Position numbers and translations under genes: made by a program
Shown: positions 1 to 7,444 of the stretch, one piece after another
Layout of the letters: each line of letters opens with the position of its first letter
Numbering within the stretch: position 1 is the first letter of the stretch
Assembly (NCBI GenBank): GCA_947066815.1
Contig: CAMSZT010000022.1
Location: 1-50,779 of the forward strand
Origin: an uncultured Lachnotalea sp.
GTDB taxonomy: Bacteria; Bacillota; Clostridia; Lachnospirales; Lachnospiraceae
Length of the DNA: 50,779 nucleotides
Direction of reading: 5' to 3'
The notes under the pieces: generated by a model
Seen by the model: only the letters and a program-made list of their open reading frames with translations
What the model was told of the DNA's origin: nothing
Databases searched by the model: none

Positions 1-1
1 T

Positions 2-745
2 TTTATCGAGTGTTTTGGATATGGTTTTGTGTTGACGGCTTTTCTGATCATCCGCTCCTCCGTCGGACCGGTCGAGTCCGTTGAATTTGTGTTTTCCATC
101 CTCATGGACCGGTCCTATGCCCTCACCCGCATCATCCTCCCGGCCGCTCTCGCGGGCTGTGCTGCCGGAGTGGTGGGGATCTTTATCTGGCGCATCTGGA
201 TCATCCTTTCTACGGGACTCTGGGGCGGCGTCCTCAGCTGTGCCGGGCTGGTCTGTCTGAAGATGAACTTCACGATCGCCGCGACCGCCGCCCTGCTCAT
301 CGCCGTGTTTGGCATTGTCTGCCAGTTCGTGCGGACGGGGAAAGCCAGGAGGAGAGTACAGGAATCCCGGGAACCCTGGCCGGTGCAGCCGCATCAGCCG
401 GAACCGTGGTCCGGGCAGCGGCAGCTGCCTCATCCAGAGCCCTGGTCCGGGCAGCAACAGCCGGTGCAGCCTGAAATCTGGCCTGGTCAGCGGCAGCCGG
501 TGCAGCCGGAGTCCTGGTCCGGACAGCGGCAGCCGTCTCAGCCGGCCCCCTGGTCCGGGCAGCAACAGCCGGTGCAGCCGGAGTCCTGGCCCGGACAGCA
601 GCCGGCTGCGGCTGCGGAGGAAGCCTGGGGAGAAGCGGCGCAGGAGGTGCAGGATGCCGAAGCGGTCCTGTTCTGCAGCCAGTGCGGGAACCGGCTGGGG
701 GAAAACGAGATTTTCTGTCCCGAGTGCGGAAAGAAAGTCCGGTAG
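2..745 (+). CDS. Membrane protein with Pro/Gln/Trp repeats and C-terminal zinc ribbon (5' partial)
   Basis: The reading frame is open to the left edge and the first internal GTG has no ribosome site, so the gene starts outside the window. The visible part has about three hydrophobic segments in its first 110 residues, then a basic stretch, then six 12-residue repeats with one Trp per unit (nt 398-613), and ends in a zinc ribbon, C-X2-C-X10-C-X2-C (FCSQCG...FCPECG). Zinc ribbons of this type are common at the ends of small Firmicute membrane proteins, but the partner or ligand is unknown. The repeat is codon-biased, so other frames are also open through it. A hairpin terminator follows directly. 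I do not recognise the family and assign no function. Confidence 0.7.
   Translation, partial: FIECFGYGFVLTAFLIIRSSVGPVESVEFVFSILMDRSYALTRIILPAALAGCAAGVVGIFIWRIWIILSTGLWGGVLSCAGLVCLKMNFTIAATAALLIAVFGIVCQFVRTGKARRRVQESREPWPVQPHQPEPWSGQRQLPHPEPWSGQQQPVQPEIWPGQRQPVQPESWSGQRQPSQPAPWSGQQQPVQPESWPGQQPAAAAEEAWGEAAQEVQDAEAVLFCSQCGNRLGENEIFCPECGKKVR
398..613 (+). repeat. 36-bp tandem repeat (six units) coding a Trp-containing linker
   Basis: Six consecutive 36-nt units encode 12-residue variants of PESWSGQRQPVQ inside the first gene. Units differ by a few substitutions and keep the Trp, Gly and Gln positions. The repeat links the membrane part to the zinc ribbon, which suggests a flexible extended spacer. 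Confidence 0.8.
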
Positions 746-752
746 AAAACAA

Positions 753-788
753 CCCCGCATGACCGGATGCTGTCCGGATCATGCGGGG
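753..788. terminator. Hairpin between convergent genes
   Basis: CCCCGCATGA and TCATGCGGGG form the outer stem, extended inward by CCGGA/TCCGG with one bulge. Reading leftwards the hairpin is followed by TTGTTTT, so it best fits a terminator for the small minus-strand gene at 814-942. It may also stop the plus-strand gene ending at 745. Confidence 0.65.
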
Positions 789-813
789 GAGATGGTCTGT
801 CGTTTTGACGGCT

Positions 814-942
814 TCATCCGGCTTTTTCGATTTTCGGGAATTTGATCCCCAAAATTTCAGCCAGCGCCTTTAAAGCTTCTTCTTCCGTGCTGCCTTTTTC
901 CGCCTCTCTGTTTAAAAATCTCTGCATTTCTTCCTTCGTCAT
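814..942 (-). CDS. Small acidic protein, 42 aa
   Basis: A 42-residue minus-strand frame starts MTKEEMQRFL and ends KIEKAG. It is preceded by a good ribosome site (GGAAGAGG, about 4 nt before ATG) and by a near-consensus promoter at 1008-1037, and is followed by a hairpin terminator with a T-rich tail. This full set of expression signals makes it more than a chance frame. The protein is charged, has no membrane segment, and is probably helical (KEEMQRFLNREAEKGSTEEE). I do not recognise the family. Plus-strand readings of this stretch look like its reverse complement. Confidence 0.6.
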   Translation of the reverse strand: MTKEEMQRFLNREAEKGSTEEEALKALAEILGIKFPKIEKAG

Positions 943-1007
943 CGGCCTCTTCCTTTCTATAATATATGGTGAAAAACACTTTAGCGGTTCGGATCTATCT
1001 TTAAAGT

Positions 1008-1037
1008 ATTATACTATAAATGATAATGTAGTTGCAA
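1008..1037 (-). promoter_or_regulatory. SigA-type promoter for the 42-aa gene
   Basis: On the minus strand, TTGCAA (1032-1037), an 18-nt spacer and a perfect TATAAT (1008-1013). The predicted start near 1001 leaves about 59 nt of leader. Confidence 0.6.
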
Positions 1038-1059
1038 GGCTTTTGTTGAACATGTTTGA

Positions 1060-1089
1060 TTGCAGTCACCGGCAGTCCTGTGGTATAGT
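1060..1089 (+). promoter_or_regulatory. SigA-type promoter for the DUF2971 gene
   Basis: TTGCAG (1060-1065), an 18-nt spacer and TATAGT (1084-1089). It is divergent from the promoter at 1008-1037. Because it overlaps the upstream in-frame ATGs at 1060 and 1090, it favours the start at 1171. Confidence 0.55.
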
Positions 1090-1170
1090 ATGGATATAGA
1101 CGAGGCATATCCGGCGAAGACGCCGGGCGGTCCGGTGACAGGGGCCGCGGGTGATAGCGGGGGGCGGCGT

Positions 1171-2028
1171 ATGGGAACAGGAGGAGAGACGGATTACGGG
1201 AAGGAGATCCTTTATCATTATACGGATTACCAGGCGCTGGACGGGATCTTGCGCCATGCCGAGCTGCGGGTGAACAATGTCCTGAATATGAACGACGCGG
1301 CGGAGATGAGCCATTTCATGGGCAGCCTGTGCAGCGCGGTGGTGAAGCGGCTGGAGTCGGAGGGGGATCTTGTCCGGGCGGAGAAGGTCCGGGAGCTTTT
1401 TGCGGAGGAACTGGAGAAGGAATTTTTCTATTCGGCTTACGCGGCCTGTTTCTCGCTGTACCGGGATGATGCGGCCCAGTGGGAGCGGTATGGGAACCGG
1501 GGCCGTGGGGTGTGCATTGCCTTCCGGGGAGAATATCTGGAGAAGCTGGCGGTGGGAGAATTGTCCCTGCAGACGGTCTTTTATGAGGATGACATGATGG
1601 AGCATAACCTGGCGAAGGTTTTTTACCGCATCCTGAAGCAGGAGAAAGGAACCCTGGAGAAAAGCGTGCTCATGAAGGTGGCGATGAAGAATGCCTGGAT
1701 CCAGTCGGTGGCGTTCAAGCACCCGTCCTTTTCCTCGGAGCGGGAGGTCCGCCTGGTCCTCTCCCCCTTTGGAAAAGAGTATTTTGACGTAAAGCCCTGT
1801 TACCATATCGCAAAGGAGCGGATCAAAAAATATTATCCGCTGGATCTTCGGGCCATGTGTGAGAAGGCCGGGATCGGTCTGGAGGATCTGGTGGAGGAGA
1901 TCATCATCGGACCGGAATCCACCCAGTCGGAATCAATATTACAGGATTATCTGAAGGACAACGGCCTGAGGCGGCTTTCCGGGCGGGTGTCTCTGTCGGA
2001 CTGCCCTTTAAGGCGGCCGCCGGTCTAG
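1171..2028 (+). CDS. DUF2971 domain protein
   Basis: A 285-residue cytoplasmic protein with the DUF2971 layout: an N-terminal YHYTD segment (about 15-19), LNMNDAAEM (about 38-46), the ACFSLYRDDAAQWERYG block (about 92-108) followed by RGVCIAF, and a later SSEREVRLV segment. These resemble the family's usual 'CFS...D...W..YA...GVCI.F' pattern. The biochemical role of DUF2971 is not established; members often occur near defence or mobile genes, but nothing here supports that. In-frame ATGs at 1060 and 1090 lie inside the promoter, so 1171 was chosen, although its ribosome site (GGGGGG) is not ideal. It is a single gene between two promoters. Confidence 0.7.
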   Translation: MGTGGETDYGKEILYHYTDYQALDGILRHAELRVNNVLNMNDAAEMSHFMGSLCSAVVKRLESEGDLVRAEKVRELFAEELEKEFFYSAYAACFSLYRDDAAQWERYGNRGRGVCIAFRGEYLEKLAVGELSLQTVFYEDDMMEHNLAKVFYRILKQEKGTLEKSVLMKVAMKNAWIQSVAFKHPSFSSEREVRLVLSPFGKEYFDVKPCYHIAKERIKKYYPLDLRAMCEKAGIGLEDLVEEIIIGPESTQSESILQDYLKDNGLRRLSGRVSLSDCPLRRPPV

Positions 2029-2117
2029 GGATCGTTGCATTATTAACGAAGTAATGTGCCGGTCCGCCGGGATTTTGGAGAGCAGGGGGGAATACATCCA
2101 GATCCCGGCAGTCGGAA

Positions 2118-2146
2118 TTGACAGTTTTTTCTTTGTTGTATATAAT
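2118..2146 (+). promoter_or_regulatory. Consensus SigA promoter of the pilT operon
   Basis: TTGACA (2118-2123), 17-nt spacer, TATAAT (2141-2146): perfect consensus in both boxes. The predicted start near 2153 lies just after the in-frame ATG at 2152, so translation should begin at 2209. Confidence 0.85.
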
Positions 2147-2208
2147 AGCTTATGAAATACTGCAGGCCTGCAGAGGGCAAAAGATCAAGGATAGGATGGG
2201 AAACGGCT

Positions 2209-3267
2209 ATGGATGTCATAGAATGCCTGACAGAAGCGACAAAACAGGGGGCGTCTGATATTTTTATCGTGGTGGGACGTCCCATATCCATAAAGGTAAA
2301 CGGAGTCCTGCGGGAGATGGGCGATGGAAGGATCCTTCCGGCGGACGCGAAGGAGTTTATCGAGAAGATCTATGAGTTGGAGGGACACCGGGACATGCAG
2401 CATCTTGAGGAATCCGGTGACGATGATTTTTCCTTTGCGATCCGGGGCGTGTCCCGCTTCCGCGTCAGTGTGTACCGGCAGAGGGGAAGCCTGGCGGCGG
2501 TGGTGAGGGTGATCACCTTTGACCTGCCGGAGCCTTCGGAGATCGGGGTTGGACCGGAGATCCTGGCCCTGTCGGATTATACCAAGGGCATGGTGCTGGT
2601 GACGGGGCCCGCCGGGAGCGGGAAATCGACAACTCTGGCCTGCATCATCGACCGGATCAACGAGACCAGGGAGGGGCACATCATCACCCTGGAGGATCCG
2701 TTAGAGTTTCTCCATTCTCATAAAAAGAGCATCGTGAGCCAGAGGGAGGTGGGGCTGGACACGGGAAGCTACCTGTCCGCCCTGCGGGCGGCCTTAAGAC
2801 AGAGCCCGGATGCCATCCTTCTCGGGGAAATGAGGGATCACGAGACCATCCAGGTGGCGATGACGGCGGCAGAGACCGGGCATCTGGTCCTGTCCACCCT
2901 CCACACCATCGGGGCGGCCAATACCATAGACCGGATCATCGACGTGTTCCCACCGGAGCAGCAGAGGCAGATCGCGGTACAGCTTTCTTCCGTGCTGCGG
3001 TCGGTGGTGTCCCAGCAGCTGGTCCCGACGACGGACGGCCGTCTGACGCCGGCCTTCGAGCGGATGACGGTGAATCCGGCCATCCGGAATATGATCCGGG
3101 AGAGCAAATTCCATCAGATCGACGGGGCCGTGTATACGGCCGGCGGCGGGGAGATGTTCTCCATGGATTCCAGTCTTTTGAAGCTTTATAAAGAGGGGAG
3201 CATCACCGCGGACACGGCGCTGCGTTATGCGTCCAATCCGGATATGCTTTCCAAGAAAATGAAGTGA
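2209..3267 (+). CDS. pilT: PilT-type twitching/retraction ATPase
   Basis: A 352-residue hexameric AAA-like ATPase of the PilT/GspE superfamily, expected on the cytoplasmic face of a type IV pilus-like machine. Visible: Walker A GPAGSGKST (about residue 133), Asp box ITLEDPLEF, Walker B DAILLGEMRD, His box TGHLVLSTLHT, and the AIRNMIRE segment, which matches the AIRNLIRE motif typical of PilT rather than PilB. The ATG at 2209 has AGGATGGG upstream and a perfect promoter before it. It is first in an operon with a lipoprotein, a GspF protein and four small membrane-anchored proteins. No PilB/GspE ATPase is present in the window. The assignment as a PilT-family ATPase is firm; a retraction role here is inferred. 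Confidence 0.92.
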   Translation: MDVIECLTEATKQGASDIFIVVGRPISIKVNGVLREMGDGRILPADAKEFIEKIYELEGHRDMQHLEESGDDDFSFAIRGVSRFRVSVYRQRGSLAAVVRVITFDLPEPSEIGVGPEILALSDYTKGMVLVTGPAGSGKSTTLACIIDRINETREGHIITLEDPLEFLHSHKKSIVSQREVGLDTGSYLSALRAALRQSPDAILLGEMRDHETIQVAMTAAETGHLVLSTLHTIGAANTIDRIIDVFPPEQQRQIAVQLSSVLRSVVSQQLVPTTDGRLTPAFERMTVNPAIRNMIRESKFHQIDGAVYTAGGGEMFSMDSSLLKLYKEGSITADTALRYASNPDMLSKKMK

Positions 3268-3281
3268 TCGGGGAGATGTTT

Positions 3282-4337
3282 ATGGAACGAAAGGGATTTT
3301 GCAGGTTTTTGTGTCTGATCCTCTGCCTCTGCCTGTTTTTGACAGGCTGCGGCGGGTCTTCGGACGATCCGGCGGGGGAACCGGCTTCTGCCCAGATGGA
3401 GGATGCGGGCGTGCCTGCCAGCGGTTCGCCGGGAAAGAAACAGACGGGGAGCGGGAAAACGGGCGGGAGCAGCGGGAAAAAAGCGGATCCGGCAAAGAGC
3501 TCGGAGGAGTCTCCCGCCGGAAACCGGGATAACAAGCCGGTGGCCCTGGTTCCGGAGGCTTCCGGGGAGACGGTCTATGAAAAAGAGCTGGCGGTCATGG
3601 ATGCCTCCCATGTGGAGGACGGCTATGTGATGGTGGAATACCTGGGGAAAGTGGAGAAAGTCAAACTCCAGGTGGAGACGCCGGAGGGGGTCACCTACAC
3701 CTACACCAAGGGAAAGGGGTATGAGGTCTTTCCCCTGACCGGCGGGGACGGGGACTATAAGATCTCGGTCTGGGAACAGCGGCCCTCCAAGGGGGATTAC
3801 TTAAACGTGTTCAGCCAGACGGTCACGGCGAAGATCGCCGATGAGTTTTCCCCTTATCTTTATCCCAACCAATATGTGAACTTTTCGCCGGACAGCAAGA
3901 CGGTGGCCCTCGGGGCCGAGCTGGTCAAGGGGGCGGCGGACGATCTGGACGCCGTCACCAGGATTTTTACCTATATCACGGAAAATATCACCTATGACAC
4001 GGATAAGGCCAAGAGTGTCCAGAGCGGATACCTTCCGGTGGTGGACGAGATCCTGGATTCCGGCACAGGGATCTGCTTTGATTATGCGGCGGTCATGGCG
4101 ACCATGCTCCGGACGCAGCGGATCCCGACCCGGCTGGAGATCGGTTATGCGGGGGAGGTCTATCATGCCTGGATCAGTACCCATATCGACGGGATCGGAT
4201 GGGTCAACGGGATCATCCAGTTCGACGGCTCGGAGTGGCAGCTGATGGATCCGACCTTTGCGGCCAATTCCAGCAGTTCCGCGCTCAAGGAATTTATCAG
4301 TGAGGGCGATAATTACCAGGTGAAATACCTTTATTAG
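3282..4337 (+). CDS. Lipoprotein with transglutaminase-like domain
   Basis: A 351-residue exported lipoprotein. The N-terminus is a basic start, a hydrophobic run and a lipobox LTGC, followed by a Ser/Gly/Lys-rich linker. The C-terminal third has a transglutaminase-core triad: Cys in GICFDYA (about residue 263), His in YHAWIS (about 294) and Asp in MDPTF (about 323). The family includes proteases and cross-linking enzymes, so the chemistry is uncertain. The start at 3282 is chosen for GGGGAG six nt upstream; it lies 14 nt after the pilT stop. Placement between pilT and the GspF gene suggests it acts outside the cell with the pilus-like machine, for instance on a subunit or the wall. That link is inference. 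Confidence 0.8.
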   Translation: MERKGFCRFLCLILCLCLFLTGCGGSSDDPAGEPASAQMEDAGVPASGSPGKKQTGSGKTGGSSGKKADPAKSSEESPAGNRDNKPVALVPEASGETVYEKELAVMDASHVEDGYVMVEYLGKVEKVKLQVETPEGVTYTYTKGKGYEVFPLTGGDGDYKISVWEQRPSKGDYLNVFSQTVTAKIADEFSPYLYPNQYVNFSPDSKTVALGAELVKGAADDLDAVTRIFTYITENITYDTDKAKSVQSGYLPVVDEILDSGTGICFDYAAVMATMLRTQRIPTRLEIGYAGEVYHAWISTHIDGIGWVNGIIQFDGSEWQLMDPTFAANSSSSALKEFISEGDNYQVKYLY

Positions 4338-4346
4338 GGAGGATAT

Positions 4347-5399
4347 ATGGGACAGATATCGAAAAAGCCCCTAAAGGACAGGGAGCTGGCTTCTTTCTGT
4401 GAACAGATGGCGATGATGCTTAAGGCGGGGATCTCTTCCCTGGAAGGAATCTCCATCCTGAAGGAGAGCCTTCAGGACACGGCAGGGCGGGCCATCCTGG
4501 AGGAGGTCTATGAGGAACTGGAGCAAAGCGGGGAGCTTAGCGGAGCCCTCACGAAGACCGGGGTCTTTCCCACGTATTTCCTGAACCTGACGGAGATCGG
4601 GGAGCGGGCCGGAAGGCTGGATGAGGTGTTCTCCTCCCTCGCCGTTTATTATGACCGGCAGGATGCCCTGTCAAAGAATATCAGGAGTGCGGTCACCTAT
4701 CCCTGTGTCATGATCGGTATGATGCTGGCTGTGATCCTGGTGCTGGTGATCCGGGTCATGCCGATCTTCGGCAGGGTCTATGAGCAGCTGGGGACGGAGA
4801 TGAGCGGGGTTTCAAAGAGCATCATGGACATCGGGACCTGGCTTGGCCGCTACAGCCTGGCGATCCTGGTGATCGCCGTCCTTCTGGTGGCCCTGGCCCT
4901 GTATCTGGCTATGACCAAAAGGGGGAGAGGGTATCTGAAGGCCATGGGACGCCGTCTTCCTTTTACAAGAGGGATCTACGAGGCGACGGCTTTAAGCCGT
5001 TTTGCCGACGGTATGGCGATCACTTTGAAGAGCGGACTGGATTCCGACGAGGGACTGGAGCTCTCCGGAAAGCTGACGGACAGCCCCGACCTTCGGGAGA
5101 AGATCGAGGCGTGCCGCAGGAGGACGGCGGAGGGGGAGGAGCTGGGAGCTGCCTTCCAGGAGGCCGGCGTGTTTTCCGGCCTTCATGCCCGTATGGTGAA
5201 CGTGGGGATCCTCTCCGGATCTCTGGATCAGGTCATGGAGCGGGTGGCGGAGCAGTACGCGGGGGAGGCTGACGAGCGGATCTCGAGGACCGTATCCCGC
5301 CTGGAGCCGACGCTGGTCGCCGTCATGTCCATCCTGGTGGGGATGATCCTCCTGTCGGTGATGCTTCCCCTTATGGGTATCATGAGCGGGATCGGCTGA
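4347..5399 (+). CDS. GspF/PilC-family platform protein
   Basis: A 350-residue polytopic membrane protein with two GspF domains. The first starts near residue 10 (ELASFCEQMAMMLKAGIS); the second begins after the central membrane pair (ALSRFADGMAITLKSGL). Hydrophobic segments lie near 125-145, 170-190 and at the C-terminus. Known members form the inner-membrane platform that couples the ATPase to pilin assembly or disassembly. The gene begins 9 nt after the lipoprotein stop with AGGGAGGA upstream. Length matches the lower end of the family (about 350-410). Together with the upstream PilT it defines a type IV pilus/type II secretion-like system. Confidence 0.88.
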   Translation: MGQISKKPLKDRELASFCEQMAMMLKAGISSLEGISILKESLQDTAGRAILEEVYEELEQSGELSGALTKTGVFPTYFLNLTEIGERAGRLDEVFSSLAVYYDRQDALSKNIRSAVTYPCVMIGMMLAVILVLVIRVMPIFGRVYEQLGTEMSGVSKSIMDIGTWLGRYSLAILVIAVLLVALALYLAMTKRGRGYLKAMGRRLPFTRGIYEATALSRFADGMAITLKSGLDSDEGLELSGKLTDSPDLREKIEACRRRTAEGEELGAAFQEAGVFSGLHARMVNVGILSGSLDQVMERVAEQYAGEADERISRTVSRLEPTLVAVMSILVGMILLSVMLPLMGIMSGIG

Positions 5400-5415
5400 G
5401 AAGGAGGTATGAGGT

Positions 5416-5751
5416 ATGGACCGTTTCAGTGACAGAAAGAAAAGGCGTTCGCTTCCCGGTTTCCTGGTTCCGCTCCTTGTGTTCCTTGTGATCTTTTTGT
5501 TCGTGTTCCGGGGGATCGTCTCCATTTCGGATACCACGGCGGAGAAGGAGATGGAGGGGCTCGAGCAGACGGTTTACCGGGACATCGTCCACTGTTATGC
5601 ATCGGAGGGATATTACCCCTCCGGCATCGATTATCTGAAGGAGCATTACGGCCTTACCTGGAATGAGGAGCGGTACTGGATCGATTACCAGCCGATCGGC
5701 TCCAACCTGATGCCGGATGTGACCGTGGTGAAGCGTGGAGGTGCAAGGTGA
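5416..5751 (+). CDS. Small single-span protein, pilin-like
   Basis: A 111-residue protein with a basic N-terminus (DRKKRR), one strong hydrophobic segment (about residues 13-33) and a short external domain containing YYPSGIDYLKEHYGL. The overall form (short positive head, hydrophobic helix, amphipathic helix, 'YP..L..L' segment) resembles type II secretion pseudopilins, but no clear prepilin peptidase site (Gly before a Glu at +5) is visible, so it may remain membrane-anchored. It is in the pilT operon, 16 nt after the GspF gene with AAGGAGG upstream, and overlaps the next gene by 4 nt. Confidence 0.7.
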   Translation: MDRFSDRKKRRSLPGFLVPLLVFLVIFLFVFRGIVSISDTTAEKEMEGLEQTVYRDIVHCYASEGYYPSGIDYLKEHYGLTWNEERYWIDYQPIGSNLMPDVTVVKRGGAR

Positions 5752-6203
5752 GGTTAAAGACGGACTTTCTGTTTACCCTGCTTCTGTTCTGCATATTTGC
5801 CATATCGGCTTTCAGCCTGGTGGTCATCGGGGCCGGCGTCTATGAAAAGAGCGTTTCCTCCATGGAGCGCAATTTCGAGGGACGGACTGCCCTGGCCTAT
5901 GTGGCGGAGAAGGTGAGGCAGAACGATGCGGGAGCCAGTGTCTCCGCCGGGGACGGGATCCTCGAGATCACGACGGGAGATGCGGACGGAAGCTATACGC
6001 TCTATATCTATGAGCATGAGGGATACCTGAGAGAGCTGTTTACCAGGACGGAGCTGCCCTTTGACGTATCGGCCGGGCAGAAGCTCCTGGAGGTGGATGG
6101 CTTTTCGGTATCGGAGAAGGAGGAGGGGCTGCTGGAGATTTCTGCGGCCGGGGAGGGCGAGGAGCCGATCTCCCTGCTCCTTCATCTGAGATCCGGAAGT
6201 TAA
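5748..6203 (+). CDS. Small single-span protein, possibly DUF4860
   Basis: A 151-residue protein starting at a GTG inside the previous gene's last codons (GTGA overlap), which indicates translational coupling. An N-terminal hydrophobic segment (about 8-30) is followed by RTALAYVAEKVRQND and a beta-rich external domain. From memory it resembles DUF4860 proteins that accompany GspF-type genes in Lachnospiraceae; a profile search would settle this. Its TAA stop lies inside the terminal repeat of a 127-bp palindromic element, so the C-terminus may have been set by that insertion. Confidence 0.7.
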   Translation: MRLKTDFLFTLLLFCIFAISAFSLVVIGAGVYEKSVSSMERNFEGRTALAYVAEKVRQNDAGASVSAGDGILEITTGDADGSYTLYIYEHEGYLRELFTRTELPFDVSAGQKLLEVDGFSVSEKEEGLLEISAAGEGEEPISLLLHLRSGS

Positions 6204-6326
6204 GGAAACGCTGATCGGATATCGTTTCCTTAACAGCTCCGGCAGAGGCACACGGATCTGCAAGGGAATATGCCGCTTTGCGGCGCAGATCCGGCGCAGG
6301 AAACGCTTTGATCAGCGTTTCCTTAA
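6200..6326. repeat. 127-bp element with perfect 17-bp terminal inverted repeats
   Basis: The ends are TTAAGGAAACGCTGATC and its exact reverse complement. Each end is also half of a smaller hairpin (AAGGAAACG/CGTTTCCTT on the left, GGAAACGCT/AGCGTTTCC on the right). The middle carries CGGATCTGC/GCAGATCCG enclosing GCCGC-TTT-GCGGC. This nested layout is typical of MITE- or REP-like elements. It sits inside the pilT operon and supplies the stop codon of the gene before it. No coding capacity is seen. Confidence 0.8.
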
Positions 6327-6353
6327 CTGATCATTTCCGAAAGGACGACGGAT

Positions 6354-6827
6354 ATGTCACAGAGGAGGCACAGATCCAGCCTGTTTCTGCTGGAGCTCAT
6401 ACTTGTCATTTTTTTCTTTTCCCTGGCAAGTGCAGTTTGTATCCAATTGTTTGTAAAGGCGCATCTGACGGAGCGGGAGACAGAGGCATTAAACCGGGCG
6501 ATCCCCCTGGCGGAGAGTGCGGCGGAGGCTTATCACAAGGTCTCCGGCCGCCTGGAGGAGCTTGGGACCCTCTTTCCGGAAGGGCGGCTCAATGAGGCCG
6601 GGGACAGCTTTCTGGTCTTTTACGATGAGGACTGGCATCCTGTGGAAGAAGGGGTCTATACCCTTGCCATTGTACCGGCGGAGTCTTCCCCTGACGGAAC
6701 GGACGGGCGGGCCTCAGGTACAGGGCAGACTCTTAAGCGGGCCGTGGTCCGGGTCAGCGGCGGGGACGGAGTCATCTATGAACTCGCGGCCGCCGTCCAG
6801 ATCCCGAGGGCGGTCCCGGCCTCTTAG
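6354..6827 (+). CDS. Prepilin-like protein
   Basis: A 157-residue protein whose N-terminus, RSS|LFLLELILVIFFFSLA, fits a type IV prepilin/pseudopilin: a basic leader, a small residue before the presumed cut, Glu at mature position 5 and a long hydrophobic helix. The residue before the cut is Ser instead of the usual Gly, so processing is uncertain. The rest is a soluble external domain with a likely linker (SSPDGTDGRASGTGQ). The start has AAGGACG nearby. It is the clearest pilin-like subunit of the operon and follows the palindromic insertion. Confidence 0.75.
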   Translation: MSQRRHRSSLFLLELILVIFFFSLASAVCIQLFVKAHLTERETEALNRAIPLAESAAEAYHKVSGRLEELGTLFPEGRLNEAGDSFLVFYDEDWHPVEEGVYTLAIVPAESSPDGTDGRASGTGQTLKRAVVRVSGGDGVIYELAAAVQIPRAVPAS

Positions 6828-6871
6828 AGCAGGAATGCCGCAGTGATCTGACATGGGAGACGGGAGTTTTT

Positions 6872-7405
6872 ATGAGACAGACAGAAAAAAACCGAAATTC
6901 TTCTTTTGGAATGGGGGTGGGGGCCACTTCCATCCTGATGATCTTTGTGCTGCTTTGCCTGGTGGTCTTTGCCATGCTCTCGCTTGTGAACGCCAATGCG
7001 GATAAAAAGCTGAACGACCGGCTGGCAAACAGGACGAAGGCCTACTATGCGGCCTGTGACAAGGCGGAGACCCTGCTGGAGGATCTGGACGGCCATCTGG
7101 AAGAGCTCTATCTGGATAATCCGGAGGCGGAGGATTATTATCAGGCGTGCCTTTCGTATCTGGACGGGGCCGGAGGAGTGGCGGCGCCGGAAAAGGACGG
7201 AACGGGAGTCCGTTTTTCCTTTTCGGTGATCATAAATGACGAGCAGCACCTCTCGGTGACGGCGTCGGTGCCGAAGGAGCCGGAGGCGGGGGGCAGCTAT
7301 TATACAGTCAGGGCCTGGCAGACCATGGCAAGGCAGGCCTGGGAGCCGGATACGAAGCTGCCGGTCATGGAGTCGGAGATGCCGGAACTTTTGATGCCGG
7401 AATGA
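6872..7405 (+). CDS. Single-span membrane protein of the pilT operon
   Basis: A 177-residue protein with a short polar head (RQTEKNRNSSFG), a hydrophobic segment (about residues 15-40, GVGATSILMIFVLLCLVVF), then a helical part (KAYYAACDKAETLLEDL) and a beta-rich tail. This is the form expected of a minor pilin-like subunit, although no canonical cleavage site is visible. It is the last gene of the run before UPF0303 and shares its strand and spacing, so co-transcription from 2118 is likely. I cannot name a family. Confidence 0.65.
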   Translation: MRQTEKNRNSSFGMGVGATSILMIFVLLCLVVFAMLSLVNANADKKLNDRLANRTKAYYAACDKAETLLEDLDGHLEELYLDNPEAEDYYQACLSYLDGAGGVAAPEKDGTGVRFSFSVIINDEQHLSVTASVPKEPEAGGSYYTVRAWQTMARQAWEPDTKLPVMESEMPELLMPE

Positions 7406-7444
7406 CGGAGAAAAAGAAGGCTGTTTTTGGAAAGGAAGAGAAAT

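Noticed and set aside
309-845. 178-codon plus-strand frame overlapping the first gene
   Set aside because: A shadow caused by the 36-bp repeat; it is Ser/Arg/Pro/Gly-rich with no start signals, and the zinc-ribbon frame is clearly the coding one.
842-1099. 85-codon plus-strand frame
   Set aside because: It reads across the reverse complement of the 42-residue minus-strand gene and both divergent promoters; no ribosome site.
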